A stretch of 64,000 nt of DNA from Dryomyza anilis (Eukaryota > Arthropoda > Insecta > Diptera > Dryomyzidae), in contig OX638130.1 of the NCBI GenBank assembly GCA_951804985.1, forward strand, positions 118,805,593 through 118,869,592, in the 5' to 3' direction. The notes under the pieces were generated by a model. That model searched no databases. It worked only from the letters and a program-made list of their open reading frames with translations, and was not told the origin of the DNA. How positions within the stretch are numbered: position 1 is the stretch's first letter; each line of letters begins with the position of its first letter. Of this stretch, positions 44,367 to 56,083 are shown one piece after another. Made by a program: the position numbers and the translations under genes.

Positions 44367-45962
44367 CAGTGTCAGACAAAACTAAAGCACACACTTTTTC
44401 ATTTGAACATTTAGTTGAATATATTTTTAGATATTAAAGTTTTCAATTTTTTTTTTTTAAATTCAAGTATGCATATATACATGTTATAATAAAATGTTAT
44501 CACATTTACTTTGTTAATGCATTTATATACATTTTCTATGACAAATGTAACGATATGTCTAAATATGACGCGACAAAACTAAAGCACAATCTATATTGTG
44601 TTCAAATCGACTTGCTATAAATTACCACCTGTTTATATTACGATCGAAATAGTTTTAAATTTCGATTCATTGATTTGTATGCCAGTTTAAAAAAAAAAAA
44701 AATATCATTTTAATATTCAAGTTCGCGAAAAGGCTCGATATAAGTAATGGCTTGAAATAAATATTGAGCTCAATTTAAAGAAACGATAATAAGTGAATTT
44801 AATAATGGAGAAACTGTAACAGGCATTACAAAAAATTTGGAATAAACCCCAGTGTGATTTCCCGAATTATCAGCCGTTTTCGGTCGTCAACTACCTTGCA
44901 TACCATACATGCGGTTGGTAGACCACGAAAAATCGAGGACCAAGCAATCATTAGGACTTTAAAAAGGATCCTTTTCTATCAGCGAGATCTATAGAAAACG
45001 AATTACAATTAAACATTTCAGAAACATCCATCCAACGACGATCAGTCGAGGGCGGGTTAGCAATATACAGAAGTGGTAAAAAGCCGTTTATTTCACGCAA
45101 GAATCGACGGGCAAGGCTTGAATTTGCAAGGTCACATGTCGACTGGACTGTAGCCAATTGGAGAACAGTACTTTTTTTCTGACGAATAAATGTGTAATAT
45201 AAAGGGTTCCGATGGATTTACGCTAGTACGGAGGCCAAAAGGGCAACGCTTAAATACTCGTTTTTCAAAGGGAACCGTGAAACACGGAGGTGGCAACATA
45301 ATGGTCTGGGAATTTTTTCTGGTCAAGGAATTGGGCCAATTCATAGAATTACCAGCATAATGGATCGATTTATGTACAAAGATATTTTGAAAAATGTTAT
45401 GTTGCCTCATGCGGAAGAGGAGATGCCTTTAAGGTGGATCTATCAACAAGATAAAAACACCAAGCATACTGCAAAATGTATTAAAGAGTGGTTTCTTGTT
45501 AATAATATCGATGTTCTGCAATGGCCGGCCCAATTCCTGGATCTCAATCCCATAGAAAATCTATGGTAAATTGTAGATCGGAAAATTGATCGCGAAAATT
45601 GAAAAAAGAAGGATTCACTTTTCGTCCCAGCAGAAATTGCATGGAGAAGCATTTCTAATGACGTTTTGAATAATTTAGTAGAGTCCATGCCATGTAGATG
45701 TGCTGCAGTTATAAAAAACCAACAGTATGCCACAAAATATTAGATAAATAACACTTTTTCGCCTTAGTTTTGAACATATCGTTACTTTTGTAGAAATAAT
45801 ATAGTTAAAATTAGAAATAATGTTTAGTACTTTTATATTTTATTAAAATAACTTTATAATCCTTGTAAATCAATCAAAAATAATTGACTTAAATTACTTT
45901 GTAATTTTTTATTTCCGAAATGCAAAGATGTAAATCACGTGCTTTAGTTTTGTCCGACACTG
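44367..45962 (+). mobile_element. Full-length but decayed Tc1-like transposon
   Basis: The terminal inverted repeats CAGTGTCAGACAAAACTAAA and TTTAGTTTTGTCCGACACTG are flanked by TA on each side, the Tc1/mariner target. Length is 1,596 bp, normal for Tc1. A second GACAAAACTAAAGCACA copy at about 44572 lies inside the left end, an IR/DR-like arrangement. A transposase reading frame on the plus strand (about 44760-45740) is recognisable from fragments such as QQDKNTKHTAK and LDLNPIENLW (45360-45569). It is interrupted by many stops and frameshifts, so it is not functional. Confidence 0.88.
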
Positions 45963-47200
45963 TAGGTATTTTGGACTTTTGAAATTTTTAACCATTGTCG
46001 TTTCTGTTTGATTTCTTTTGTATTTCATCAAGAATATTTCAGCTGACATTTTGAAAACAAAAAACTAAATGAAATTTGAATGGATCTTGCCAAAGTTAGG
46101 ACCAGTTAAACGCAAAAAAAACAAAATTCATAATTCATACTTAGTTTTTTTGAATTGAGTTTTGCAAAAATGCATTACATTTAATAGGTTTGCCTAAGAT
46201 TTACTTTTATTGAATTATGTAATCGATATATGTTATGCAATAATTTATATTTTTGTATATAAATTATTGCATTTTTGCGTTTGTCTTGGGTTAGGTCCTC
46301 CCAAATTACATTGAGTTAATTATTAAATATCGAATTCAAATTGTTTTTTTATCCAAAATACATGGAAAAACTTGATAATTTCCATTATAATTTTTTGTTT
46401 TTCGTAATAATTCAAAAACTACGTAATACTCAAAAAATTAAATATGAGTTATTGATTACAATCTTGAAGTCCACCGTGTAGTGCTGTTTAATTACTACCT
46501 ATTATATTGTTTTTCTATAATTAGTATTTTATTTTTCGTAGTGAATTAATTTATATTATTATAATATATTGCTATACTACTAATAAAATAAAACTCTGTT
46601 TGTTTGTCTTTACATTGGTCTGTTCCTCTTCTCCGCCTAATCGGCAGATCCGATTATTTTTTGAAATGTTTACCACAGAAGCGATAGGGTCTGAATGGAA
46701 TGATGGACTATATTTTCTGATTTCCGGGGGCATGAATGTACTTCAAATGGAAAAAAAACCTTTAAATCAATTGATATTCAAAAACCTTTTTCATAAGCAT
46801 ACTCAGTGAGATCTTATCTACAAAATATGTGCTGCAAAAATAATATTTTTTATTCTGAAAATATGATAAATTTAAAATGCAAATAAATACCGCAAACGAA
46901 TTGATTTAAAACTGGGATCTTGGATCACACAAATTCTAAGAATGATCTCTAGTTTCACGATTTGTTCATGTATGCAAACTGCTATCGGACGGTGTTATAT
47001 TTAATAATTTGAAAATGTTCATATCATTTTTTTAATTATCAATATATAATATTTAGTGTATTTCTTTAGTTGCTCGGGTAGAAAATACTAATGACTATAT
47101 GTATAAAATAACTAAAAGATCCAACATATTTATTTTATATACTACGTTTTATTTAAGATTCGAAATTTTTGCTATATACACTAAAAGTTCTCAAAAAATT
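45963..47200. other. Spacer between the Tc1 element and array gene 3
   Basis: AT-rich. At about 46587 a piece beginning CTACTAATAAAATAAAACTC leads into CTGTTTGTTTGTC and GATCCGATTATTTTTTG, reminiscent of rolling-circle (Helitron-type) ends, but I cannot confirm this. No gene is supported. Confidence 0.4.
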
Positions 47201-48036
47201 TTACTTCTTATCCCAAGCGGAGTGACGGTGTCCGCCAGAGACAACCTTGACAACGCGCACTGGCTCCACATGATGCACAACAGGCTGCACATGATGTACA
47301 ACAGGCTGCACTTGATGGATGGCAGGCTGAACTTGGTGGACAATTGGTTGAACGTGATGGACAACGGGCTGGACATTGTGAACGATTGGTGCATCGTGCA
47401 CAACTGTGTGGACCTTGGTGTTGGTAGAGTAACCACTACCGTGAGCGCCGTGTCCACCGATTCCGCTCAGACCACCGGCTACGCCCAGGCCACCGACTCC
47501 GCCCAGACCACCGAGTCCTCCAAGACCTTCATAACCACCGCCGATGACGCCACCATGAATACCGCCCAAGCCTCCGCCGAGAATGCCACTAGCGTTGGCA
47601 GCAGCAATGGTGAGTACAAGCAGACAAAAGACCTAGAGTTTTAAAACAAATATTTTTTTTATTTAATCAGTAAGTTTTTCAATATCATTTAATTAGTTTA
47701 AATTTTATAAAGTTTAAACTAAATTTATTTTAAACTTTTTATTTAGTTTAGACTTTGAGGATCAGTTTTTCAGTCACATTTGCAAATCAAACTCAGTTTA
47801 AACTAGATGCAATTTTTTCTACTTTCAACATATTAAAAATATTTAAAAAGTCATATGAACTGATGACTAATTGTCTTTATATCTGCAAGATTTCACAACA
47901 TTCCAAAGACGTTTTGTTTAGAATGTGGAAATGTTTAAACTAAGTTTAAAATTGCACTTAAAAACTGGGCATGAGTTTAAACAGTAGTTTTCAGAAAATA
48001 TTCTTATTTGTAATTTTAGTTTTTCCTTACCTTCAT
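47201..48036 (-). CDS. Array gene 3: secreted Gly-rich protein with Pro-Val-His heptad repeats
   Basis: Exons 48031-48036 and 47201-47632 give 145 aa. The signal peptide is MKVFCLLVLTIAAANA, with Phe-Cys in place of Ile-Cys-Cys, a change shared only with gene 4. The Gly-rich part includes GGVGGLGVAGGLSGIGG, and a Ser-Gly insertion precedes YSTNTKVHTVVHDAP. Six heptads and the tail PVRVVKVVSGGHRHSAWDKK follow. The intron is about 400 bp, longer than in genes 1, 2, 4 and 6. Confidence 0.85.
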
Positions 48037-48075
48037 GATGTATTTGGTTTGTTTTAGATGTGATAGAACTATAAC

Positions 48076-48113
48076 AACTGATGCCTTGACAGTGCAAAAG
48101 CAATCTTTTTATA
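48076..48113 (-). promoter_or_regulatory. Core promoter of array gene 3
   Basis: A TATAAAAA box (48106-48113) and TCAGTT (48076-48081) keep the conserved 25-bp offset. This copy has TATAAAAA where genes 1 and 2 have TATAAAAG. Confidence 0.8.
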
Positions 48114-48816
48114 CATTTAAATTTGTTTTATAAATTATGAAGAGTTTGAAAATATTCTCTCAGAAAATTTGCATTATAAAGCATATAGTCAAATCATATA
48201 ATAATTTTGCATATTCTAACGTCAGGCAACATTAAACTAGAAAATTAAAAAATCACCAAGAAACAAACACCTTTATTTACTGGTTTAGTAGATTGACATT
48301 TGATACAGATAACCAAATTCTATTAACGGAAAAACAATGCATTAATGAAAGTATATATATTGTATATATCGTTGTAGAAATAAAACTAACAAACTATATT
48401 TTAAAAAGATGAGTAAATGCTTTGCGGAATACGTGATATCAGACGCATTAAATGCAACAAACAAACGGGTATTATTTAAAATTATTCTGACAATAAATAT
48501 GCAAATAATGATAACTTAAGTCACACATAAAACTGTGTCTTACAATCATATCATAAATTTTAAAAAATAAAGCTGTTCATTTTTTTCATACTAATGATTT
48601 TAGTCCTAATAACACTATACAACAAAATTAGAAAACAAAATTGCGCTGTTGTTGGAACTATGTTTGTTTTTTTTTTTCGAAATTTTTGTCTGAAAAATTC
48701 GATATATCAATATAATGCAAAGTTTGTAATATTCCATAATTAGTGCACATTTTTTCGTAAATAAATGGATACATGAACTAATGAAAATATATTGATACAT
48801 TTCAAGCATATAACAA
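48114..48816. other. Upstream flank of array gene 3
   Basis: The duplicated unit continues (TTTACTGGTTTAGTAGATTG near 48278, then the TGAGTAAATGCTTTG block) to about 48560. The rest is AT-rich up to the mariner-type fragment. Confidence 0.5.
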
Positions 48817-48984
48817 ATATCTTTCCATCATGAAATGGCAAACCTTACTGAAGAAAAATCTCAAAAGAGCCGCAAGAAATATGGCGTCGTTTGCTGTCCC
48901 TGACGCTTTACTTTTGTAGCGTCCCTGTTGAAAAACTCTTGAAAAAAACTTTTGTAGCGGTCTTATTGAAAACCCCTTTACCTT
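48817..48984. mobile_element. Mariner-type miniature element fragment (M3)
   Basis: ATCTTTCCATCATGAAATGG leads to CGCTTTACTTTTGTAGCGTC and ends in TTATTGAAAACCCCTTTA, the inverse of the M1 left arm. Only one arm is present. Confidence 0.7.
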
Positions 48985-49452
48985 CATCCATCAGACCAGC
49001 ATATTGTATTAAGTTTAGTGACTCCAACTAGATTAGTTTTAGAGAAAAAATTACTTAAATATTTATGTTTTTATCAAAACTGACTAAGTCCATGTATTCA
49101 TAAAAATCAAATTTGCCTAAGTCCCTCTCAACCAATCACATGGCGATATGGACCCTGTCATCACTGTAAGTTTGCAAAGAACTTGTACCGTAGGAGAATG
49201 TTTTACTGTTTTAAAATGGTTTGAATAGACAACAATATTGCAATTACCTTCACAATTAATTAAAAAATATTTTTAAAAAATCAGAAGATCATATAAATAC
49301 GAAATAAATGCGAAAATACAAGAAAACTGCAATTATTTATAAATTGTGTGTAGTAGATACACTTGATGTCTCTGTCTATTCATACTTTTACACATGGCCG
49401 CATTCTATCTTCCCCCTGTGGCATTAATAGTTTCAAAAATTGTGTACCTATA

Positions 49453-49690
49453 TATTGTCGTTGTAGAACGAAAAGTCACCAAATACATTTTTATGAAAAA
49501 CTTAAATTTCGAGTTTGTTGATTAATATTATAAAAAGTAATTGGTGCATTTTTAAAGTTGAAGTATCAATTGATAGATTTACAATTAAGATCATCGATTA
49601 AAAATTCACTGATATATAATGATTTTTGTAAATGAATATTTGGCATTTTAAAAATGTATTTGGTGACTTTTCGTTCTACAACGACGATAT
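49453..49690. mobile_element. MITE with TCGTCGTTGTAGAACG ends (copy d)
   Basis: The ends TTGTCGTTGTAGAACG and CGTTCTACAACGACGA are flanked by TA. The homologous position in unit B (about 58020-58035) lacks the element, which gives a paralogous empty site. Confidence 0.85.
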
Positions 49691-49904
49691 AATTAAAAAG
49701 ATTTAATAACATTTAATAATATTTGATGATATGTTTTACTTGTTAAACACTATCATCGAACGACGTATTCTTTTTCACCAGAAGACATATAAAATCTATA
49801 TATATAAAAATGAAATGTCCTTATAAAATAATATATATAAATAATATATATAAAATAATATATAAACTTTATAAAAAAAAAAGTATAATAAAGTTTAATA
49901 AAAT

Positions 49905-50150
49905 AATAGTTTGGCGCTATATTCCTCACCATTTGAGCTGTGCGTGTTATCAAAGTGGAGCGACCTACACAGTTTAATGCCGAATCCGAACGGCAGGGTG
50001 AGATGTAATCTGGTAGGTTTGTCATTGACTGTCGAGAGGTAGCGTCGCATATAAAAATGTTTTCTATGAAAAAGATGTTGACAGTCACAGGGATTGAACC
50101 CGGGACCATTCGGCTAGTACTTCAACGCACTAACCAAACGAGCCAACATA
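49905..50150 (-). mobile_element. tRNA-derived SINE, head type B (copy S4)
   Basis: Body motifs (GGCGCTATA, TTGAGCTGTGCGTGTTAT, GACTGTCGAGAGGTAGCG) are shared with the other copies. On the minus strand the head reads about GTTTGGTTAGTGCGTTGAAG and contains the B box GGGTTCAATCCC. Part of the body near the 3' side is deleted. Confidence 0.78.
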
Positions 50151-50709
50151 TATTCTTCCTAATTACAATAAAAAAAAAAAATTTTTAATGTTTTGTTGTA
50201 CTAGTTGCAGAAACCCGAGTACGTTCCCGTATTTCATTTTTGTCATTGTGTTTTTTTCAAATCTGCTTAAGTCCATATGACATTTTTTCAAACGTGACTA
50301 AGTCCATAGGGTAAATATCAAATGAGCCTAAGTCCAATATAAAAACTTATTTATTTTAAATTCAATGTAATTCTTGGTTATTTTAAGTTTACGCAATGAT
50401 TACATATTAAATAAAAATTGTAATAAACCAAATTTGCAATCAAAAAATCAAATATTTCGCAAAAAAGTAAAAAACTCAATTTGCCTGAATGTGCTTATGT
50501 TGGACTTAGGCACGTTTGATATTTATCTACACATATATATAACCAAGAGTTTTGGTTCGTCTGTTAATTCCAGCATCACGTCTAAACCGCTGAACCGATA
50601 TTTTGCACCAGGATACTATGTTGTCCGGAGAGTAACAAGGGCTATATGTGAGCGGGATTGGATAAATGGGCTTGGCACCTCCCATACTACATAAACTTTC
50701 AGTAAGACA

Positions 50710-51290
50710 TAACTCGGCACTTACAACAGCTAAGAAGGTGAAACAAAATATTCAAATACTAAAAAAAATACAAAATCAAAAAATATATAAAAACAAAAGC
50801 AAAAATAAAAGCAAAAAGCACAAAACAAAAGCAAAACACACAAAAACAACAGCAAACTATTAAAAAAAAAAACAAAAGTAAAACAAAAAACAAAAGTAAA
50901 ACAAAAGCAAATACAACACAGCAAAATCACAAAAAAGTAAAAATAAACACAAAATAAAAACAAAACACAAATCAAAAACACAAACAAAAGCAAAAATAAA
51001 AACAAAATCAGAAATATAAAAACAAAAACAAAAGCAAAATTAAAATCATAAAACAAAGGCTAAAACACAAAAGCAAAACAAAAGAATAAAAGGACATAAT
51101 CAAAAACGTAAAAACACAGAACGCAGAAACAAAACCAAACAGAAAAACCAAAAAAAAAATAAAAGCAAAGACTCAAAGCAAAATCAAAACAAAAATAAAA
51201 AGCCAAAACAAAAAACGTGAAAAACAAAGAAAAACGGGAAATACAAATATGAAAAGCTATGCTTAAAAATGGGTTAAAAAAAAAAAACAA
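50710..51290. repeat. A-rich, T-poor low-complexity tract (AAAACAAAAGC-like)
   Basis: About 570 bp of AAAACAAAAGC, AAAACACAAA and AAAATAAAAGC variants. The plus strand is dominated by A with C and G spacing and is markedly poor in T. Long open frames on the opposite strand (Phe-rich) are by-products of this composition. Confidence 0.85.
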
Positions 51291-51880
51291 AATGTAATTT
51301 AAAACGAAATACTAGTTATTCATAAAAATTTCAATATTACTTTCAATGGGTTTGCCAAAATAACAAAACGACTTGAACTTGAATGTATCCAGTTTTTTAG
51401 AACATTTTTCTCATGTATGCAGCCAAAAGTTGAATTTTGTCGTACGGTGTAATATATTCTTATTAAATTATAAAAACCCAAATCCAAAATATATAGAAAA
51501 ACTCGACAATATTTTTATTTATTTAATTCATTTTATAATCTTAAAGCCTACTAAGGCAAAACTGTAGTTTTACTTAATAACAAAAAAACTTTACGCAATA
51601 TTCAAAAATTGAGTTGATGTCTTGATTAGAATCTTGAAATCCATCGGAATATCATACTAATTTTGCGGATATTTTTTTTGTAGTGTAGTGTTTAGTAGCT
51701 ACTTGTTCTGACATTATTTTATTTGATTATTATATTGTTTTTTTTAGTGAATTATTTTATATGTACCTACTATTAAAATTATATAAAATAAAAAAATATC
51801 AAACATATTTGTTTTATATACTATGTTTTATTAAAGATTCGAAATTTTTACTATATACACTTAAAGTCTTTATGAAGTTT
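51291..51880. other. Spacer to array gene 4
   Basis: AT-rich with no gene. The 3' flank shared by array units (TTTATATACTATGTTTTATTA, GATTCGAAATTTTTACTATA) begins at about 51810. Confidence 0.4.
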
Positions 51881-52434
51881 TTACTTCTTATCCCATGCGG
51901 AGTGACGGTGTCCGCCAGAGACAACCTTGACAACGCGCACTGGCTCCACATGATGCACAACAGGCTGCACATGATGTACAACAGGCTGCACTTGATGGAT
52001 GGCAGGCTGAACCTGGTGCACAATGGGTTGAACGTGATGGACAACGGGCTGGACATTGTGGACGATTGGTGCATCATGTACAACTGTGTGGACCTTGGTG
52101 TTAGTAGAGTAACCACTACCGTGAGCGCCATGTCCGCCGATTCCGCCCAGACCACCGACTCCACCCAGACCGCCGAGTCCTCCAAGACCTTCATAACCAC
52201 CGCCGATGACGCCACCATGGATACCGCCCAAGCCTCCGCCGAGGATGCCACTAGCGTTGGCAGCAGCAATGGTGAGTACAAGCAGACAAAAGACCTAGTG
52301 TTTTAATAGAAATAATTTTATTAGTTAAACAGTAAGTCCTTGAATATAATTTAATTAGTTTAAATTATTTAAGGTATAATTTATATTTGTGCAAAATATC
52401 CTTATTTTAATTATTATGTTTTCCTTACCTTCAT
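51881..52434 (-). CDS. Array gene 4: secreted Gly-rich protein with Pro-Val-His heptad repeats
   Basis: Exons 52429-52434 and 51881-52294 give 139 aa. The signal peptide MKVFCLLVLTIAAANA is as in gene 3. The Gly-rich part is IHGGVIGGGYEGLGGLGG, and the Ser-Gly before YSTNTKVHTVV is shared with gene 3. The heptads are intact and the tail is PVRVVKVVSGGHRHSAWDKK. Genes 3 and 4 look like the most recent duplicates or have exchanged sequence. Confidence 0.85.
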
Positions 52435-52473
52435 GATGTATTTGGTTTGTTTAAGATGTGATAGAACTATAAC

Positions 52474-52511
52474 AACTGATGACTTAACAGTGCAAAAACA
52501 TTCTTTTTATA
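52474..52511 (-). promoter_or_regulatory. Core promoter of array gene 4
   Basis: TATAAAAA (52504-52511) and TCAGTT (52474-52479) keep the conserved 25-bp offset. Confidence 0.8.
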
Positions 52512-53231
52512 CTTCAAAATTTGTTTTATAAATTATGAGAAATTCGCAAATATTCTCTGCAAATTAACATTATAATGCATAGTTTAATCATATCACAATT
52601 TAGCATATTCCATTAATTCTACCATAAATTTAACTATCGTCAGTCATCGTTAATGCATGCAATTTAACAAACACCAATATACAAACACCTTTATTTACTT
52701 GTTTGGTTGATTTGCATTTGATACAGATAACTAAATTCTAGTAAATAGTATTGTTGTCATCTTCACATAAAAACAATGAATGCACTAATAAAAGTTGTGG
52801 AAGTAAAACTGAACCACAACATTTCAAAAAGTTGAATAAGTGTTTTGTGGAGAACGTGATATCATGAATATCATTCTACGCACCACTGTATTGCAACATA
52901 AAAACGGGTATTTCTTCATTTATAATAATCTACCAAATATACACAAAATGGTAACAAATGTCACTCAAATAACTTTTTTATGAAATTACAGGGGTGGCAT
53001 AAATAATAAGAACGACCACACAATTCACATTCATAGTTTTCATATACTGTATTATCCAACATAACACTGCACAACACGATTTTTCCTATGGGCCTCCCAT
53101 ACGTCATTTCTATATAAATCGTGGGTGCTGATTTTGACTGAATACTCAGTTTTTTTTATTACGTAAAGTTTTTAAGAAAATTGCAAATATTTATAAACAA
53201 AAATATTAAAAAAAAACATCATTGTTCCTAT
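52512..53231. other. Upstream flank of array gene 4
   Basis: The duplicated upstream unit is recognisable to about 52990 (AACACCTTTATTTACTTG, CATTCTACGCACCACTGTAT). No gene is present. Confidence 0.5.
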
Positions 53232-53577
53232 TAAAGGATTTTTCAACAGGGACGCTGCAAAAGTAGAGCGACAGGGACAGCAAACGACGCCTTATTTCTT
53301 GCCGCTCGTTAGACATTTCTCTTCAGTAAGATTTGCCATTTCATGATGTAAAGATATACGAATTCGAATTTCGGTAGTAAATTTTAATAATTTCGACTCG
53401 TTATTGGCTCGTATATCTTTCCATCATGAAATGGCAAACCTTACTGAAGAGAAATGTCAAAAGAGCGGTAAGATATATGGCGTCGTTTGCTGTGCCTGTC
53501 GCTCTACTTTTGTAGCGTCCCTGTTGAAAAACCCTTGAAAAAAACTTTTGTAGCGCTCTTATTGAAAAACCCTTTAT
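53232..53577. mobile_element. Mariner-type miniature element (M4), palindromic
   Basis: The left arm (AGGATTTTTCAACAGGGACG, about 53236-53375) and right arm (about 53390-53577, ending GAAAAACCCTTTA) are inverted copies of the same mariner 5' region around a short centre. The right-arm frame on the minus strand includes SKVCHFMMERYTSQ, the transposase start. It lacks the rest of the gene. Confidence 0.78.
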
Positions 53578-53830
53578 TTGTACCACCACTGTATATCATA
53601 ATTTTTAAAGCTATTCATACTTTTTATACTGCTGAATTCCATATTGAATTCAGTCCTTATAATCAAGTAACAACAATGCAATGCAATATTCATGTCTGAT
53701 CATTGTATCCTAACATTTTAAAGGAAGGTTTCATATGTATTTTTAGTCAAGGGCTTTGAAGTCTGAAATTTAATCTGAAGAAACGTTATATTTTCTGTTG
53801 AGTTGCTTATGCACAGCATGACGAACAAGT
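53578..53830. other. Spacer with array-unit distal sequence
   Basis: CTATTCATACTTTTTATACT and GAATTCAGTCC recur here as at 38925 and 61780, so this is the outer part of the duplicated array unit, now split from the promoter by M4. Confidence 0.5.
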
Positions 53831-54607
53831 CGACGCCTCTTACGAAAACTCACACGTTTCAAATTGCTTACGAAAAAACGGTATATTAAAAAAATGTTTC
53901 AATAAAACAATCATAAGTTTATTTTATCCACGAAAAGTAGAATTAAATTATTTTAGTAACGAAGAGAATCTCATTTTCTCCACGAAAGGAGCATAACTTT
54001 ATCTTTCCCACGAATAGAAGCACATTTATATTTTATCTTCGAACAAAAGCGCATTTTTAACTTCACCACGAATAAAAGCACATATGTATTTTTGAGACAG
54101 ATATCCCAATATACATTTTTGTGGTTAAGAAATCACAAAATTGTTGATTTTTTATTCACATCCAGATGCGTCATTGCATTTTTTTGATGAAACTGTTCCA
54201 AGGGTATACACATCCATGTGTTCAGATCCTACTTGTGTCATCGAACATTTTTTTTTTGGAAAAAAAAAATTTTTTTTGAAGTCGTAGGAACAAGTTTTTT
54301 CAAAAAATGTTCAATGACGCAATTGATTTCTGGCATAATCCCAAAAGAACACATTTCTACAAAAAAAATGTCCAATGACGCAAGTGGGTTCTGGGGAAAT
54401 CCCAATGGCCTATGTTTGCTTTTGTGCACAAACAGTCCTCTAGGATACCTTTCTTGAAGAAATATATATGCTTTATTTCTTGGCTATAATAAAAATGTGA
54501 TTGTTTTCGTGGGAAAATTGAACTTGTGCTTCTTTTCGTAGTTACGAAAAACGTGCTGTTTTTCGTAAGCAAATTGAAACGTGTGCATTTTCGTAAGAGG
54601 CGTCTAA
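53831..54607. mobile_element. Foldback-like element with GACGCCTCTTACGAAAA ends
   Basis: GACGCCTCTTACGAAAACTC at about 53832 is mirrored by TTTTCGTAAGAGGCGTC ending about 54606, with inner matches (ACGTTTCAAATTGCTTACG against CGTAAGCAAATTGAAACGT). The arms are built of CACGAAnnnAAGCACA-type repeats. The centre (about 54235-54420) contains three inverted units of the 60-bp repeat that is amplified at 58600-59190. Confidence 0.72.
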
Positions 54608-55316
54608 TATTCAAAATGTTCTGAAAACTCTTCAATTTCACTACTCATAAAATATGTTTTTATAAAAACTCATGAGGCTAATTTATTTAAATAGATTTTT
54701 CTTTAAAAATATATTTTCATTAAAATTTAATTTTAATTTTTTAAAATTATAAAAAATATCCATTCAATCAGCAAAAGCGTCTAGAGACGCTAACCCAACA
54801 ATTTTTTAATGGGTAAATGTCTGAACGTTGTAACGGTATTCGTTTGCAGACGCGAAAATTATTTGTGATCTTTAGTCCAAATTAAAACATTTTTTTAAAG
54901 TACTATCCAGCAATTGAATCGGATTCAAAAATATATAGAGAAATGATTGTAATGTATGTTTTAATAATTTATTATAATTTTTATGTAAGAAATAAAAATT
55001 CGTGAAAAATAGAGGATTTAGTGGAGACCTTTTGTGGACGACGTTCTTGCATCTGGCGGCTAAACAAAACTAAAAATCGATAAATGGACTTCGGATTCGT
55101 GTTTCTTGTACTCTAGCAAATATAAAAATTAAATATTTTTGTTTATGTTATGTTTTTCCACATAATTAGTACTCAGTGAATTCATTTAGGTATAGTTTTA
55201 ATATATAATAAAAACTATATAAACTAATTAAAACATCAAACATATATTTTTTATACTATTTTTTTATTAACAATTCGAAATTATAACATTATAAACTAAA
55301 AAAGCTTAAAAAGTGT
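54608..55316. other. Spacer to array gene 5
   Basis: AT-rich with no gene seen. The shared 3' flank of the array unit (CATCAAACATATATTTTTTA) starts near 55232. Confidence 0.4.
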
Positions 55317-56044
55317 TTACTTCTTATCCCAGGCGGAGTGACGGTGGCCACCAGAGACAACCTTGACAACGCGCACTGGCTCCACATGATGCACAACAGG
55401 TTCAACATGATGCACAACAGGCTGCACATGATGAATGGCAGGCTGAACCTGATGAACAATGGGTTGAACGTGATGAACAACGGGCTGGACATTGTGGACA
55501 ATTGGTGCATCATGCACAACCTTGTGGACCTTGGTGTTGGTTGAGTAACCACTGCCGTATGCGCCAAGACCACTGACTCCGCCCAGACCACCGTAACCTC
55601 CGCTCAGACCACCGTAACCTCCGCTCAGACCACCGTAACCTCCGCTAAGACCACCGAGTCCATCATAACCACCGCCCAAGCCTCCACCGAGGATAACACT
55701 AGCGTTGGCAGCAGAAATGGTGAGTACAAGCAAACAGCAAATGACCTAAGTAGATTTTTAAAGAGAACATTATATTATTTATCAATTTAAATAGCTAGTC
55801 CTTCAATATAATTTTAACTCTTAATAAGTTTAAACTAATTTATTTTATAGTTATATTTAGACTATGCTTTATAGCCTGGTTGCATAAAACTTTTAAGTAT
55901 GAGTTAAAGTTAATCGATGGAATTCGGTTAGTTAAATGGATATAAAATTTATTTGTCAGACTGTTTTTAACTGTTAATTGAAAGTTTTATCTCTATTTGC
56001 ACAAAAGATCCTTATTTTTATTTTTATATTTTTCTCACCTTCAT
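55317..56044 (-). CDS. Array gene 5: secreted Gly/Tyr-rich protein with Pro-Val-His heptad repeats
   Basis: Exons 56039-56044 and 55317-55745 give 144 aa. The signal peptide MKVICCLLVLTISAANA has Ser where other copies have Ala. The Gly-rich section has a local tandem repeat of LSGGYGG (three units), absent from the other copies. Heptads include PAIHHVQ, PVVHHVE and PVVHHVE, a variant shared with gene 6. The tail is PVRVVKVVSGGHRHSAWDKK. Confidence 0.85.
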
Positions 56045-56083
56045 GATGTATTTGGTTTGTTTTAGAAGTGATAGAACTATAAC

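Larger units (their letters stand above)
48985..50545. mobile_element. Repeat unit A with CCTAAGTCC motifs, containing a MITE and a SINE
   Basis: Sequence from about 48985 matches 57571-58280 nearly base for base over long stretches (TATTGTATTAAGTTTAGTGA, CAACCAATCACATGGCGATA, CATGGCCGCATTCTATCTTC). The right end GGACTTAGGCACGTTTGATA...TCTACACATA at about 50504-50535 is the inverse of the left end of unit B near 57497. CTAAGTCCA recurs at about 49087, 50266, 50304 and 50330. It appears to be a TIR element carrying its own SINE; the left end is cut by the mariner-type fragment. Confidence 0.6.

Noticed and set aside
50730..51290. Phe/Leu-rich minus-strand ORFs suggesting membrane proteins
   Set aside because: They arise from reading the A-rich low-complexity tract on the opposite strand.
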